From Parvibaculum sp049671045 (GTDB taxonomy: Bacteria; Pseudomonadota; Alphaproteobacteria; Parvibaculales; Parvibaculaceae): a stretch of 64,000 nt of DNA. Shown in pieces: positions 1 through 8,685 of the stretch (the stretch's first letter is position 1; every line of letters starts with the position of its first letter). Position numbers and translations under genes: made by a program. The notes beneath the pieces are model-generated. The model was given only the letters and a program-made list of their open reading frames with translations. It had not been told where the DNA came from and searched no databases. Where the stretch lies: positions 1 through 64,000 of the forward strand of contig NZ_JBATUH010000043.1 in NCBI RefSeq assembly GCF_049671045.1, written 5' to 3'.

Positions 1-45
1 CGCTGCCCCCGTGCGCGCTGCCCCCGTGCGCGCTGCCGGAGTGCG
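1..45. repeat. Three tandem 15-bp units at the window edge
   Basis: The unit CGCTGCCCCCGTGCG occurs twice exactly and a third time with changes (CGCTGCCGGAGTGCG). A 15-bp period equals five codons, so this could be the tail of a gene lying mostly outside the window. No convincing coding frame continues from it. The remaining sequence to position 422 holds no gene I can support. Confidence 0.5.
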
Positions 46-422
46 CGCCGTCTTGCCGCTTCCGCTCCTGCGTCTTTCCGTCATGCCGATCCCCGTTCGA
101 TGTTCCATGCACGGCGCCGGCCTCGACGCCTTCATTGATCAGAGTGCCGACATTGCCCCTCCCGTTCAAGAGCGCCATTGTGGGGGCGCGGCCGCGCGGC
201 GATACCCAATTCGATCCGCATTCCGCATAATGTTGGCAGTTTGGTAAGCGTTCCTGTCGTTAAATCCGCTCACACATGGGGAAACGCCGGTGCCCGTTGG
301 CGCGCCCCTTCATTTGGGGATTATGTCCCCCGAGGAACAAAGAGCCGCCACATGGCAAAATTCCTGTCCCTCACCAACGCCCCCAGGCGAGACATTCCGC
401 GCTGCGCGAGCGGTCCTCGGAC

Positions 423-1295
423 ATGAACACCGCAGACAGAACGCGCATGGGTGACGGCACGCCCGGCGAACGGACGGTCATGCTCATTCACGGCATGTGG
501 AGCGGCCCGCATGTCTGGGAGAATTTCCGGGCCTATTTCGAGGCGAGCGGCTACAGGGTCCTGACGCCCACGCTTCGCCACCACGATGTTGCGCCCGGCG
601 CCCCCGTGAACCCGGCTCTCGCCACGACGAGCCTTGCTCATTATGCGGACGATCTCGAGGCCGGCATTCGCGCCCTCGGCGTCACGCCGTTCATCGTCGG
701 CCATTCCATGGGCGGGCTTCTCGCCCAGATGCTTGCCGCGCGGGGCCTTGCGCGCGGCGCGGCGCTGCTTGCGTCCGCCCATTGCGCGCCTGTCTTCGCG
801 CTCGATCCCATGGTCGCATGGTTCTTCCGCCGGGCATTCCTCACGCCCTTCTGGCGGAGGACGCAGCTTCCCTCCTACGGCACCATGCGCTGGGGCGCGC
901 TCAACGGCCTCGACGAAGAGGAGGCGCGCAGACTTTATACGACGCTCATACCGGAATCGGGACGGTGCCTCGCCGAAATGGCCTTCTGGTATCTCGACCC
1001 GCGCCGAGCGGCCCATGTCGATGCACGCAAGGTCACCTGTCCGCTCCTCTTTCTCACCGGTAGCGAGGATCGCCTCACTCCCGCATCCATCGCCTGGTCG
1101 ACTGCCGACTACTATGGCGGCAAGGCGCGCATCGAATTCCTGCGCGGGCGGGCGCATTGGCTGCCGAGCGAGCCCGGCTGGGAGGAGATCGCCGCGAGGG
1201 TCGAGCGCTTCTTCAGGACGGAAACGCCGCTCTCCCGAACGAGAACGGGCGCAGCCGAAGCCGCGCCCGAACGCTTTCTTCCCCTTCCCGCCTGA
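423..1295 (+). CDS. Alpha/beta hydrolase, probable esterase/lipase
   Basis: A 290-residue alpha/beta-hydrolase fold protein. The nucleophile elbow GHSMGG places Ser95, followed by Asp216 in GSEDRLTP and His245 in GRAHWL, so the Ser-Asp-His triad is complete. An HGMW segment near residue 24 supplies the oxyanion-hole loop. There is no signal peptide, so it should be cytoplasmic. I chose the ATG at 423 because homology-like sequence begins just after it; an in-frame ATG further upstream would add a low-complexity extension. The gene is convergent with the amidohydrolase downstream, with only five bases between them. The substrate is unknown; an ester or thioester of a small or medium acid is likely. 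Confidence 0.85.
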   Translation: MNTADRTRMGDGTPGERTVMLIHGMWSGPHVWENFRAYFEASGYRVLTPTLRHHDVAPGAPVNPALATTSLAHYADDLEAGIRALGVTPFIVGHSMGGLLAQMLAARGLARGAALLASAHCAPVFALDPMVAWFFRRAFLTPFWRRTQLPSYGTMRWGALNGLDEEEARRLYTTLIPESGRCLAEMAFWYLDPRRAAHVDARKVTCPLLFLTGSEDRLTPASIAWSTADYYGGKARIEFLRGRAHWLPSEPGWEEIAARVERFFRTETPLSRTRTGAAEAAPERFLPLPA

Positions 1296-1300
1296 GCGGA

Positions 1301-3037
1301 CTATTCGGCCGCGCGCAATGCGGGCGCGGGCTGCTCGCCCCGCACGAGCCTGCCCGGAAGGGCGCCCGTCGCCTCGCCATCGCGATAGATCACCTGTCCG
1401 CTCGCGATGGTCACGACATAACCTTCCGCTTCCTGCATCAGACGGCGTGCGCCCGAAGGCAGGTCATAGACCATATGTGGCGGCTTCAGGCGCAGGCGCT
1501 CGAAGTCGATCACATTGACGTCGGCCTTGTAGCCCGGCGCGACGACGCCGCGATCCCTGAGGCCGATCGCCTCTGCGGTATCCTTCGTCTGACTCTTCAC
1601 CACGAAAGGCAGATCGAGCCTTTCGCCGCGCGTGCGGTCGCGGCACCAATGGGTGAGCATGTAGGTCGGCACGCTGACATCGCAGATCGCGCCCACATGC
1701 GCACCACCATCCGACAGGCCGAACAGCGTGTTCGGATTGCGCATCATGGTGAGCGTGTTGTCGAGGTTGAAATCCGTGTAGTTGTGCAGCGGGAAGAACA
1801 GGAATCCCGTGCCGCCATTCGCCGTCAGAATGTCATAGACGATGGCATCGGGGTTCTCGCCCGTGGCCTTGGCGCGCGCGGCGATGCTCTCCTCGGGCGC
1901 GGGCTCGTAATTCGGCGGATCGCCGAGATCGAACATCTTGTGATAGGCGCCGGCGAGCGAATTGACGAAGGGATGGCCCGCCTCCGGCGCCTCGGCGATG
2001 AGCTTCGCGCGGAAAGCCGGATCGCGCATCACCGCCATGCGCTCGGCGAGCGGCAGATGAGCGATCGCCTGATAGGAAGGCCGCGTGACGAAGGGATGGA
2101 CCGAGCCCTGAAGGCCGAGCATGAGGCCCACGGGGCGCCCCTGCACCTGCGCCTTGATGGGCAGGCCCTGCGATGCCGCTCCATCGAGGCGCCTCATCAG
2201 CTCGCGCCACTGGTCGGGCATGACGTCTGCCTGCACCATGGAGAAGCTGAGCGGCCGCCCGGAAACGCGCGTCAGTTCCTCGATGAGCCCGAACTCGTGA
2301 TCAATCTCGCGGAAATCTGACACCCATTGCAGAACGCCCGTGCCCGCATCGCGCAGCGCCTCGGCGATGGCGACCATCTCGGCATCGGCGGCGCCGAGCG
2401 TCGGCGTGAGGTCGCCATCGGCCGTCCTGTGCACCATTGTCCGCGTCGTCGAGAAGCCGATGGCGCCGGCATCGATCGCCTCGCGCGTCAGCCGCTTCAT
2501 CTCGGCGATCTCGTCGGCGGTTGCCGGCTCGCGCTTCGCGCCGCGCTCGCCCATGACATAGACGCGCAGCGCGCCATGCGGCACCTGCGTCACGATGTCG
2601 ATGTCGTGCGGCAGCTTCTCGATCGCATCCATATATTCGGCGAAGCTTTCCCACTGCCAGGAAAGGCCCTCATGAAGCGCCGCGCCCGGAATATCCTCGA
2701 CGCCTTCCATGAGGCGGATGAGCGTGTCGTGATCGCTTGAGCGCACGGGGGCGAAGCCGACGCCGCAATTGCCCATCACGACCGTTGTCGAGCCATGAAT
2801 GGAGGACGGCGTGACGCGGCTCTCCCAGGTCACCTGCCCGTCATAATGGGTGTGGATGTCGACCCAGCCCGGCGTGACGAGAAGACCCTTCGCGTCGATC
2901 TCCTCGCGGCCCTTCGCCGCTACCTTGCCAACCTCGACGATACGGCCCTTGTCGATCGCCACATCGGCCTCGCGCGGCGCGCTGCCGGTGCCGTCAACAA
3001 GCATTCCGCCTCGAATGACGATATCCACTTCCGCCAT
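1301..3037 (-). CDS. D-aminoacylase-type amidohydrolase
   Basis: A 578-residue metal-dependent amidohydrolase of the N-acyl-D-amino-acid deacylase/dihydroorotase-like group. The N-terminal beta-sandwich (about residues 1-60) is followed by the metal-binding HTHYDGQVTW and later by GLSDGGAHVG. The C-terminal part GYKADVNVIDF returns to the sandwich, as is typical of the superfamily. A strong ribosome site (GGAGGTAA) precedes the ATG. The aldo/keto reductase lies 125 bp upstream on the same strand, so the two may be cotranscribed. It is a clear paralog of the gene at 13925-15670. In organisms using lipids and xenobiotics such proteins are often annotated as D-aminoacylases without biochemical proof, so the true substrate is uncertain. 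Confidence 0.85.
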   Translation of the reverse strand: MAEVDIVIRGGMLVDGTGSAPREADVAIDKGRIVEVGKVAAKGREEIDAKGLLVTPGWVDIHTHYDGQVTWESRVTPSSIHGSTTVVMGNCGVGFAPVRSSDHDTLIRLMEGVEDIPGAALHEGLSWQWESFAEYMDAIEKLPHDIDIVTQVPHGALRVYVMGERGAKREPATADEIAEMKRLTREAIDAGAIGFSTTRTMVHRTADGDLTPTLGAADAEMVAIAEALRDAGTGVLQWVSDFREIDHEFGLIEELTRVSGRPLSFSMVQADVMPDQWRELMRRLDGAASQGLPIKAQVQGRPVGLMLGLQGSVHPFVTRPSYQAIAHLPLAERMAVMRDPAFRAKLIAEAPEAGHPFVNSLAGAYHKMFDLGDPPNYEPAPEESIAARAKATGENPDAIVYDILTANGGTGFLFFPLHNYTDFNLDNTLTMMRNPNTLFGLSDGGAHVGAICDVSVPTYMLTHWCRDRTRGERLDLPFVVKSQTKDTAEAIGLRDRGVVAPGYKADVNVIDFERLRLKPPHMVYDLPSGARRLMQEAEGYVVTIASGQVIYRDGEATGALPGRLVRGEQPAPALRAAE

Positions 3038-3162
3038 GTCGTTACCTCCTGGAGTTTCGATTTCTTGTTGGGAGGCAGTCTAGACGGGGGAGGCGGCTGG
3101 GGGAAGACGTGCAAACCTCCCCGAACCGGGCGCAGATCCGCGCGGATCGATGCCTTGCCGGG

Positions 3163-4107
3163 TCAGAACCTGAAGGTGATCTTCCCCACCTCCGCCAGTT
3201 CCTCGGCCGAAAGCTCCCACTCGCCCGCCTTCACATTCTGCTCGACCTGTTCGGGCCTCGTCGCACCCGCCATGACGCTCCCGACATGCGGTTGCGAGGC
3301 GAGCCAGCCGATGGCGAGATCGAGCAGCGAGCGGCCGCGCGCGGCGGCGAAGGCTTCGAGCTTCTCGACGAGGTCGAAATTCGCCTCCGTCAGGATGGCT
3401 TTCGCGCGGTCGCCCATGAGGGTGAGGCGGCCATCCCCCGGCCCGCCCGTTCCGCGCCTGTACTTGCCTGTCAGCATGCCGCTCGCCAGCGGGAAGTAAG
3501 GAAGGATGCTCGCCCCATAGGTCCTGGCGGCGGGCACAAGCTCCAGCTCGATCTTGCGGTCGAGGAGGTTGTAGTGGTTCTGCGCCGAGATGAACCTGGC
3601 GCCGCCTGCCTCCCCTGCCAGATACCACGCCTCGACGAGCTGCCAGCCCGCGAGATTGGACGAGCCGATATAACGCACCTTGCCCGAGCGGACGAGATCG
3701 TCGAGAGCTGCAAGCGTCTCCTCGATAGGCGTCTCGGGGTCGGGGAAATGAAGCTGGTAGAGGTCGATATAATCCGTGCCAAGACGTTTGAGGCTTGCCT
3801 CGACGGCCTGCACGATATAGCGGCGCGAGGCCCCTCGCATATAGTCGCCATCGCCCATCGGCAGGCCGAACTTCGTCGCCACGACGACATCCTTGCGGCG
3901 CTGTCCCAGCGCCTTGCCGAGCATCGTTTCGGAGCCGCCCTTGTTGCCATAGGCATCGGCCGTGTCGAAGAAGGTGATGCCGAGATCAAGCGCCTTTCCG
4001 ACCACCGCGTCGGTTGCCGCCTGATCGCATTTCATCCCGAAATTATTGCAGCCGAGACCGACGACCGACACCTTGAGGCCCGACCGGCCAAGCACCTTCA
4101 TGCGCAT
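3163..4107 (-). CDS. Aldo/keto reductase
   Basis: A 314-residue NAD(P)H-dependent aldo/keto reductase of the Tas/YajO-like group. The catalytic tetrad is visible: Asp48/Asp51 and Tyr53 in FDTADAYG, Lys79 in ATKFG and His120 in YQLHFPDP. The cofactor end is represented by the C-terminal GATRPEQVEQN segment. The start was set at 4107, where GGGAGGA lies 4 bases upstream; a longer in-frame start at 4158 adds residues without family resemblance. It probably reduces an aldehyde or ketone. It reads toward the amidohydrolase and is divergent from the luciferase-like monooxygenase at 4349. Confidence 0.88.
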   Translation of the reverse strand: MRMKVLGRSGLKVSVVGLGCNNFGMKCDQAATDAVVGKALDLGITFFDTADAYGNKGGSETMLGKALGQRRKDVVVATKFGLPMGDGDYMRGASRRYIVQAVEASLKRLGTDYIDLYQLHFPDPETPIEETLAALDDLVRSGKVRYIGSSNLAGWQLVEAWYLAGEAGGARFISAQNHYNLLDRKIELELVPAARTYGASILPYFPLASGMLTGKYRRGTGGPGDGRLTLMGDRAKAILTEANFDLVEKLEAFAAARGRSLLDLAIGWLASQPHVGSVMAGATRPEQVEQNVKAGEWELSAEELAEVGKITFRF

Positions 4108-4202
4108 CGCATCCTCCCGAAATTTCCCGCGACCGAACCGGATGCAGCATAGCGCCATTGGCGTCCGCCTGCGCTAACAGCGCTGTCAGCAATGGCACAT
4201 GC

Positions 4203-4261
4203 GGCGCAATTGCACCCCCTGGGCAAATTGACTAGAATCCCGGCCTAGGGGAATTACCCTA
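4203..4261. promoter_or_regulatory. Two AATT-centred palindromes in a divergent promoter region
   Basis: Between the divergent aldo/keto reductase and luciferase-like monooxygenase genes lie GGCGCAATTGCACC (4203-4216) and TAGGGGAATTACCCTA (4246-4261). The second is symmetric except at one pair. Both centre on AATT and their centres are 44 bp apart, about four helical turns. This arrangement fits a pair of dimeric operator sites, but no regulator gene is adjacent and the binding protein is unknown. Confidence 0.4.
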
Positions 4262-4348
4262 AAAACAAGGACGGGCCGCAACAGACCCGAAAATGGGCGC
4301 GCTCCCCCGGGGCAAGCGGACCGGGCCTGTCTCAGGAGGAGGAGACGC

Positions 4349-5617
4349 ATGAAGTTCACATGGTTCAATCTGATGCCATGGCCCTATCTGCCGGACGACT
4401 TCCGCGAGAAGTACCGCTCGGTCTGGGTCGACATCCCCTCGAAACTCTTCGATCCGGCGAAGAGCCATGAGGTCTACAACACTCATATCGACCTGCTCGA
4501 ATATGCCGCGACGCTCGGCTTCGATGGCATCGGCGTCAACGAGCACCACCAGAACGGCTACGGTATCATGCCGTCTCCGAACATCATCGCGGCGGGGCTT
4601 GCCCGGCGCACGAAGGATGTCGGCATCGTCGTACTCGGCAACTCGATCGCGCTCTACAATCCGCCGGTGCGCGTCGCCGAGGAATTCGCCATGCTCGACT
4701 GCATCTCGGGCGGCCGCCTCGTCGCGGGCTTCCCCGTCGGCACGTCGATGGACACGAACTATTGCTACGGCCAGATCCCGGCGCTGACCCGCGAGAAATA
4801 TCAGGAAGCGCACGATCTCATCATGCGCGCCTGGCACGATCCCGAGCCCTTCGCCTTCAACGGCCGCTACAACAAGCTCCGGCATGTGAACATCTGGCCG
4901 CGGCCGATCCAGCAGCCCAATCCGCCGATCCACATTCCCGGCGGCGGCTCGGTCGAGACCTACGACTTCTGCATCGACAACACCTATTCCTATTCCTACC
5001 TCTCCTTCTCGGGCTATATCCGCGCGCGCGCCCTTCTGCAGGGCTATTGGGACCGCGTCGCCCAGCGCAACGCGCCCGACACCTCGCCCTATCGCGCGGG
5101 CTTCGCGCAGACGATCTGCGTCGCCGAGACGGATGAGGAAGCCGAGCGTCTCTACTCGGAGCATGTGAGCTACTTCTACAATCGCTGCCTCCACGTCTAT
5201 CCGGGCTTTGCCGACGCGCCGGGCTACCGCACGATCAAGACGATCCAGACCGGCGCGCTCTCGCAATACGCGCCGCCCATCGGCGGCTATGCGTCGCTCA
5301 CCTGGAAGGACCTCGTCGAGCAGGGCCACGTCATCGCCGGCAGCCCCGAAACGGTGCGCCAGCGCATGGAAGAGCTCATCAAGGGCCTCCATGTCGGCAA
5401 CATCTTCTGCCTCCTGCATGTCGGCGACATGCCGAAGGACAAGTGCATGTATTCGACCCGCCTCTTCGCCGAGAAGGTCATGCCGAAGCTCCGCAACATG
5501 TTCCCCGAACATGCCGATGACGGACGTTTCTGGTGCAAGCCGCTGGCGAAGCAGGTAACGCCGGGCAACCTGCCGAGCGAGGCGGCGGTGGCGGCGATGG
5601 TGGGAGGAAAGGACTGA
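4349..5617 (+). CDS. Luciferase-like flavin-dependent monooxygenase
   Basis: A 422-residue member of the bacterial luciferase-like (LLM) TIM-barrel family, which uses reduced flavin to oxygenate a substrate. Supporting segments include GINEHH-like GVNEHHQNGYG near residue 63, the barrel strand region around VVLGNSIALYNPPVRVAEEFAM (given here in part), and GGRLVAGFPVG. The ribosome site is strong (CAGGAGGAGGAG before the ATG). The next gene overlaps its stop codon, so an alpha/beta hydrolase is translationally coupled to it. That pairing suggests oxygenation followed by ester or ring hydrolysis. A flavin reductase is not adjacent. A second LLM protein is encoded at 18836-20026. Confidence 0.85.
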   Translation: MKFTWFNLMPWPYLPDDFREKYRSVWVDIPSKLFDPAKSHEVYNTHIDLLEYAATLGFDGIGVNEHHQNGYGIMPSPNIIAAGLARRTKDVGIVVLGNSIALYNPPVRVAEEFAMLDCISGGRLVAGFPVGTSMDTNYCYGQIPALTREKYQEAHDLIMRAWHDPEPFAFNGRYNKLRHVNIWPRPIQQPNPPIHIPGGGSVETYDFCIDNTYSYSYLSFSGYIRARALLQGYWDRVAQRNAPDTSPYRAGFAQTICVAETDEEAERLYSEHVSYFYNRCLHVYPGFADAPGYRTIKTIQTGALSQYAPPIGGYASLTWKDLVEQGHVIAGSPETVRQRMEELIKGLHVGNIFCLLHVGDMPKDKCMYSTRLFAEKVMPKLRNMFPEHADDGRFWCKPLAKQVTPGNLPSEAAVAAMVGGKD

Positions 5618-6393
5618 TGGAAACGAAAACCGTCAAGACGCATCACGCGCCCGTTCGCTACTTCGAAGGCGGAAAAGGTGCGCCGCTCGTCTATCTGCAT
5701 GGCGCGGGCGGCGTCACCGCGGAGGACCCGCTGCTCAACAAGCTCGCGGAGAGCCATCACGTCTTCGCGCCGCTGCTGCCGGGCTATGGCGATTCGGAAG
5801 AATGCGGCGAAATCCGCGACATGCTCGACTTCACGCTGCATACGGCGGATGTGGTCGAGGCTCTCGGGCTCAAGGACCCGATCCTTGTCGGCCATTCCAT
5901 GGGCGGCATGATCGCCGCAGAGATGGCCGCCATCGCGCCCAACGACTTCTCGCGCCTCGGCCTCATCTGCCCGGCGGGTCTCTGGCTCGACGATCATCCG
6001 ATCCCCGATCTCTTCGCCATGCTGCCCTATGAGATGCCGCAATATCTCTTCCACGACGTGGAGGCGGGCACGAAGCTCATGACGGCGGGCGTCGCGCTCG
6101 ACGATCCGGAATGGCTCAAGGGCTTTCTCGTGCAGAACGCCCGGCAGATGGGCATGGCGGGCAAGATCCTCTTCCCGATTCCCGAGCGCGGCCTCTCGCA
6201 GCGCCTCTACCGCATCAAGGCGAAGACCGTGCTCGTCTGGGGCGACAGCGACAGGCTCATTCCGCCGGCCTATGCCCATGCCTGGAAGAAGGCGATCAGA
6301 GGCGCGGAACTCGTCTCCATCCCGGAGGCGAGCCACATGGTGACGCTGGAAAAGACCGCCCAGGTCGCCGCGGCGCTCGCCAGGCTCGGATAG
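5617..6393 (+). CDS. Alpha/beta hydrolase coupled to the monooxygenase
   Basis: A 258-residue alpha/beta hydrolase with a complete triad: Ser94 in GHSMGG, Asp212 in WGDSDRLIPP and His240 in EASHM. HGAGG near residue 28 forms the oxyanion loop. The start ATG at 5617 shares its A with the TGA of the monooxygenase gene (TGATG), and GGGAGGAAA lies just upstream, so this start is well supported against an in-frame ATG at 5533. The architecture resembles meta-cleavage-product hydrolases and related C-C or ester hydrolases, but the substrate cannot be assigned. Confidence 0.87.
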   Translation: METKTVKTHHAPVRYFEGGKGAPLVYLHGAGGVTAEDPLLNKLAESHHVFAPLLPGYGDSEECGEIRDMLDFTLHTADVVEALGLKDPILVGHSMGGMIAAEMAAIAPNDFSRLGLICPAGLWLDDHPIPDLFAMLPYEMPQYLFHDVEAGTKLMTAGVALDDPEWLKGFLVQNARQMGMAGKILFPIPERGLSQRLYRIKAKTVLVWGDSDRLIPPAYAHAWKKAIRGAELVSIPEASHMVTLEKTAQVAAALARLG

Positions 6394-6452
6394 CCGGACA
6401 CGACATCGACATTCGGCGTCACATAATAAGAAACGGACGTTGGATAGGAGCG

Positions 6453-6480
6453 AAGGGCCGTCCCGAAAGGGGCGGCCCTT
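6453..6480. terminator. Hairpin between convergent genes
   Basis: A 12-bp stem (AAGGGCCGTCCC pairing with GGGGCGGCCCTT, one G-U pair) closes a GAAA tetraloop. It lies between the convergent hydrolase and MAPEG genes. There is no clear T-run on either side, so it may stop transcription inefficiently or need Rho. Confidence 0.6.
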
Positions 6481-6501
6481 CTGCTATGCGGCGCCCTCTT
6501 C

Positions 6502-6909
6502 TCAGAGATGCGTCGCGATGGCTGCCATCACCAGGGCGATGAGATCGCCGACGACAAGGATCCCCGTCGCGATGATGCCGATGCTGAAGCCCAGCTCGCG
6601 CTTTTCGGCGGCCTTGTAATAGCCGAGCGCGTAAACGACCCGGCCGATCGGATAGAAGACGCCGACAAGCGCCGCCCAGAGATCGCCGATGGTGAGCGCG
6701 AAAAGCCAGAGCGCGGGCAGGAAGAGCACGAGACCTTCCAGCGTGTTCTCATGCACACGGATGACGCGCATGAGTTCGTCCGGCCCGCTCATCGCGGGCG
6801 CGGGCACCTTGTGCCGGCCACGGGCGCGGCCGACCTGGAGGGCCATCCAGAAATAGACGAAGAGTGCGAGCAGGGTCACAAGACCCGTATGCGGATAGGC
6901 AAATGACAT
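6502..6909 (-). CDS. MAPEG-family membrane protein
   Basis: A 135-residue integral membrane protein with about four hydrophobic segments. It carries the family signature RVHENTLEGLVLFLP near residues 51-65 and the later GRVVYALGYYKA. MAPEG proteins include microsomal glutathione transferases and leukotriene synthases; bacterial members are mostly uncharacterised and may conjugate glutathione to lipophilic electrophiles in the inner membrane. It lies directly downstream of the CoA ligase at 6995 on the same strand with an 85-bp gap. Confidence 0.85.
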   Translation of the reverse strand: MSFAYPHTGLVTLLALFVYFWMALQVGRARGRHKVPAPAMSGPDELMRVIRVHENTLEGLVLFLPALWLFALTIGDLWAALVGVFYPIGRVVYALGYYKAAEKRELGFSIGIIATGILVVGDLIALVMAAIATHL

Positions 6910-6994
6910 GCGTTGCTCCCCCTGAGCCGGTTCGATGGAACGAGGTTACACGGCCGCTTGCGCGCGCCCAAGAGCCATGCCGGGCGAAGCCCTC

Positions 6995-8578
6995 TCAGAT
7001 CTTCTTCTCGCCCTGCCAGTAGCGGTCGCGCACCGAGCGCCGCACGATCTTGCCCGAGGGCATGCGCGGCAGATCGTCGGTGAAATCGACCGAGCGCGGA
7101 CGCTTGTAGCCCGGCAGACGCTCGGCGGCGAAGGCGAGGAGCTCCGCCTTGAGCGCGTCGCCGGGCTCGACCCCCTCATTGAGCTGCACGACCGCCTTGA
7201 TCTCCTCGCCCCATTCCTCATTGGGCACGCCGACAACGGCGACATCATAGACGGCGGGGTGCTTCAGCATCTCCTCGTCGATTTCCGCCGGGTAGATGTT
7301 GACGCCGCCCGAGATGATGACCTCGGCGCTGCGTCCGGTGAGGAAGAGGAAGCCGTCGGCGTCGAGATAGCCCATGTCGCCCATGGTGAAGTAGTCGCCG
7401 CGATAGGCGCCCTCGGTCTTCTCCGGCGCCTTGAAATATTCGAAGCGGCCCTGCGCGGGCGCCTGGAAATAGATGGTGCCGACCTGATCGGGCCCGAGCG
7501 CGCTCCCCTCCTCATCGACCACCTTCATGACGACGCCGGGGAGAGGCTTGCCGACCGTTCCCTTCTTCTGCAGCCATTCGCGGCTGTCGACGAAAATGCC
7601 GCCGCCCTCCGTCGCCGCGTAATATTCGAAGAGGATCGGCCCGAGCCATTCGATCGAGCACTCCTTCACATGCGCCGGGCAAGGGGCCGCGCCATGCAGC
7701 ACCCAGCGCAGGCTCGAATAATCGTATTTCTGCCGCAGCTCCGGCGCGAGGCTCAGCATGCGGTGGAGCATGGTCGGCACGACATGGGTGTGGGTGATGC
7801 GGTGCTTCTCGACGAGACGCAGCGTGTCCTCCGCGTCCCATTTGTCCATGAGCACGCAGCCGACGCCCGCATTGAGCGGGAAGTTGAGATTGAGCGCCAG
7901 CGGCGCCGCGTGATAGAGCGGCCCGGTGACGAGCGCCATGTCCTCGCCGGGGCGGAATTGTGCCGTCTCCGCGAGCTTCGCGTTCAGCGGCGTCACGGGC
8001 GGCGCCTCGCGGCGGAAAACGCCCTTCGGATGGCCCGTCGTGCCGGAGGTGTACATCATCTGCGTGCCGAGCACGGGATTGTCGATGTCGTGCCCGGCCT
8101 CGGCCTCGACCATGGCGTCGTAAGGGGCAAAGCCCGGAATCTCTCCGCCGACGGAAAGCCTGATCGCGGCGAGCGGCGACATGGCGGCCGCCTCCTGCGC
8201 GCTCGCTGCAAACCGCACATCGGCGACAAGCGCCTTCGCCTCGCAATTACCGACGATATAGCCGACCTCGGAGCCCTTGAGGTGCCAGTTGATCGGCGTC
8301 AGCCGGAAGCCGCCGCGCTGGCAGGCGGCCACCACCTCGGCGAATTCCGGGCGATTGGAACAGAGAAGCGCCACCGCATCGCCGGTCTTGAGCCCCGCGC
8401 CGCGCAATGCGCGCACCAGGCGGTTCGCCCGCGCGTTGAGTTCGCCATAGCTCCGTCCGCCCGCCTGCGAGATGATCGCCGGCCTCTCGGGCGCCTGCGC
8501 CGCGTGCCAGGCGATGAGCATGCCCTTCGCCTGCGCTTCCTCCCTGCTCATGCGAGCCGCTGTTCCAGCCACATTCAT
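6995..8578 (-). CDS. AMP-binding acyl-CoA synthetase
   Basis: A 527-residue adenylate-forming enzyme of the ANL superfamily that would activate a carboxylic acid through an acyl-AMP to its CoA thioester. The phosphate-binding loop YTSGTTGHPKG is at about residues 176-186, the aromatic-acid motif YAATEGGG and the hinge FLTGRSAEVIISGG follow, and the C-terminal catalytic lysine region is MPSGKIVRR. It is one of four CoA ligases in the window (others at 20153, 32331 and 44971). The substrate is not predictable; a medium-chain or cyclic acid fits the neighbourhood. Confidence 0.88.
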   Translation of the reverse strand: MNVAGTAARMSREEAQAKGMLIAWHAAQAPERPAIISQAGGRSYGELNARANRLVRALRGAGLKTGDAVALLCSNRPEFAEVVAACQRGGFRLTPINWHLKGSEVGYIVGNCEAKALVADVRFAASAQEAAAMSPLAAIRLSVGGEIPGFAPYDAMVEAEAGHDIDNPVLGTQMMYTSGTTGHPKGVFRREAPPVTPLNAKLAETAQFRPGEDMALVTGPLYHAAPLALNLNFPLNAGVGCVLMDKWDAEDTLRLVEKHRITHTHVVPTMLHRMLSLAPELRQKYDYSSLRWVLHGAAPCPAHVKECSIEWLGPILFEYYAATEGGGIFVDSREWLQKKGTVGKPLPGVVMKVVDEEGSALGPDQVGTIYFQAPAQGRFEYFKAPEKTEGAYRGDYFTMGDMGYLDADGFLFLTGRSAEVIISGGVNIYPAEIDEEMLKHPAVYDVAVVGVPNEEWGEEIKAVVQLNEGVEPGDALKAELLAFAAERLPGYKRPRSVDFTDDLPRMPSGKIVRRSVRDRYWQGEKKI

Positions 8579-8685
8579 GTCATCCTCCCCAATTGCGGTT
8601 TCATGTTATTTTCTTCCGCGCGATCATTGGACAGCGGCCGGTTTCCCGCCGTCAAGCTCTCCTCGAAAGGCCACTGGACTCCGGT

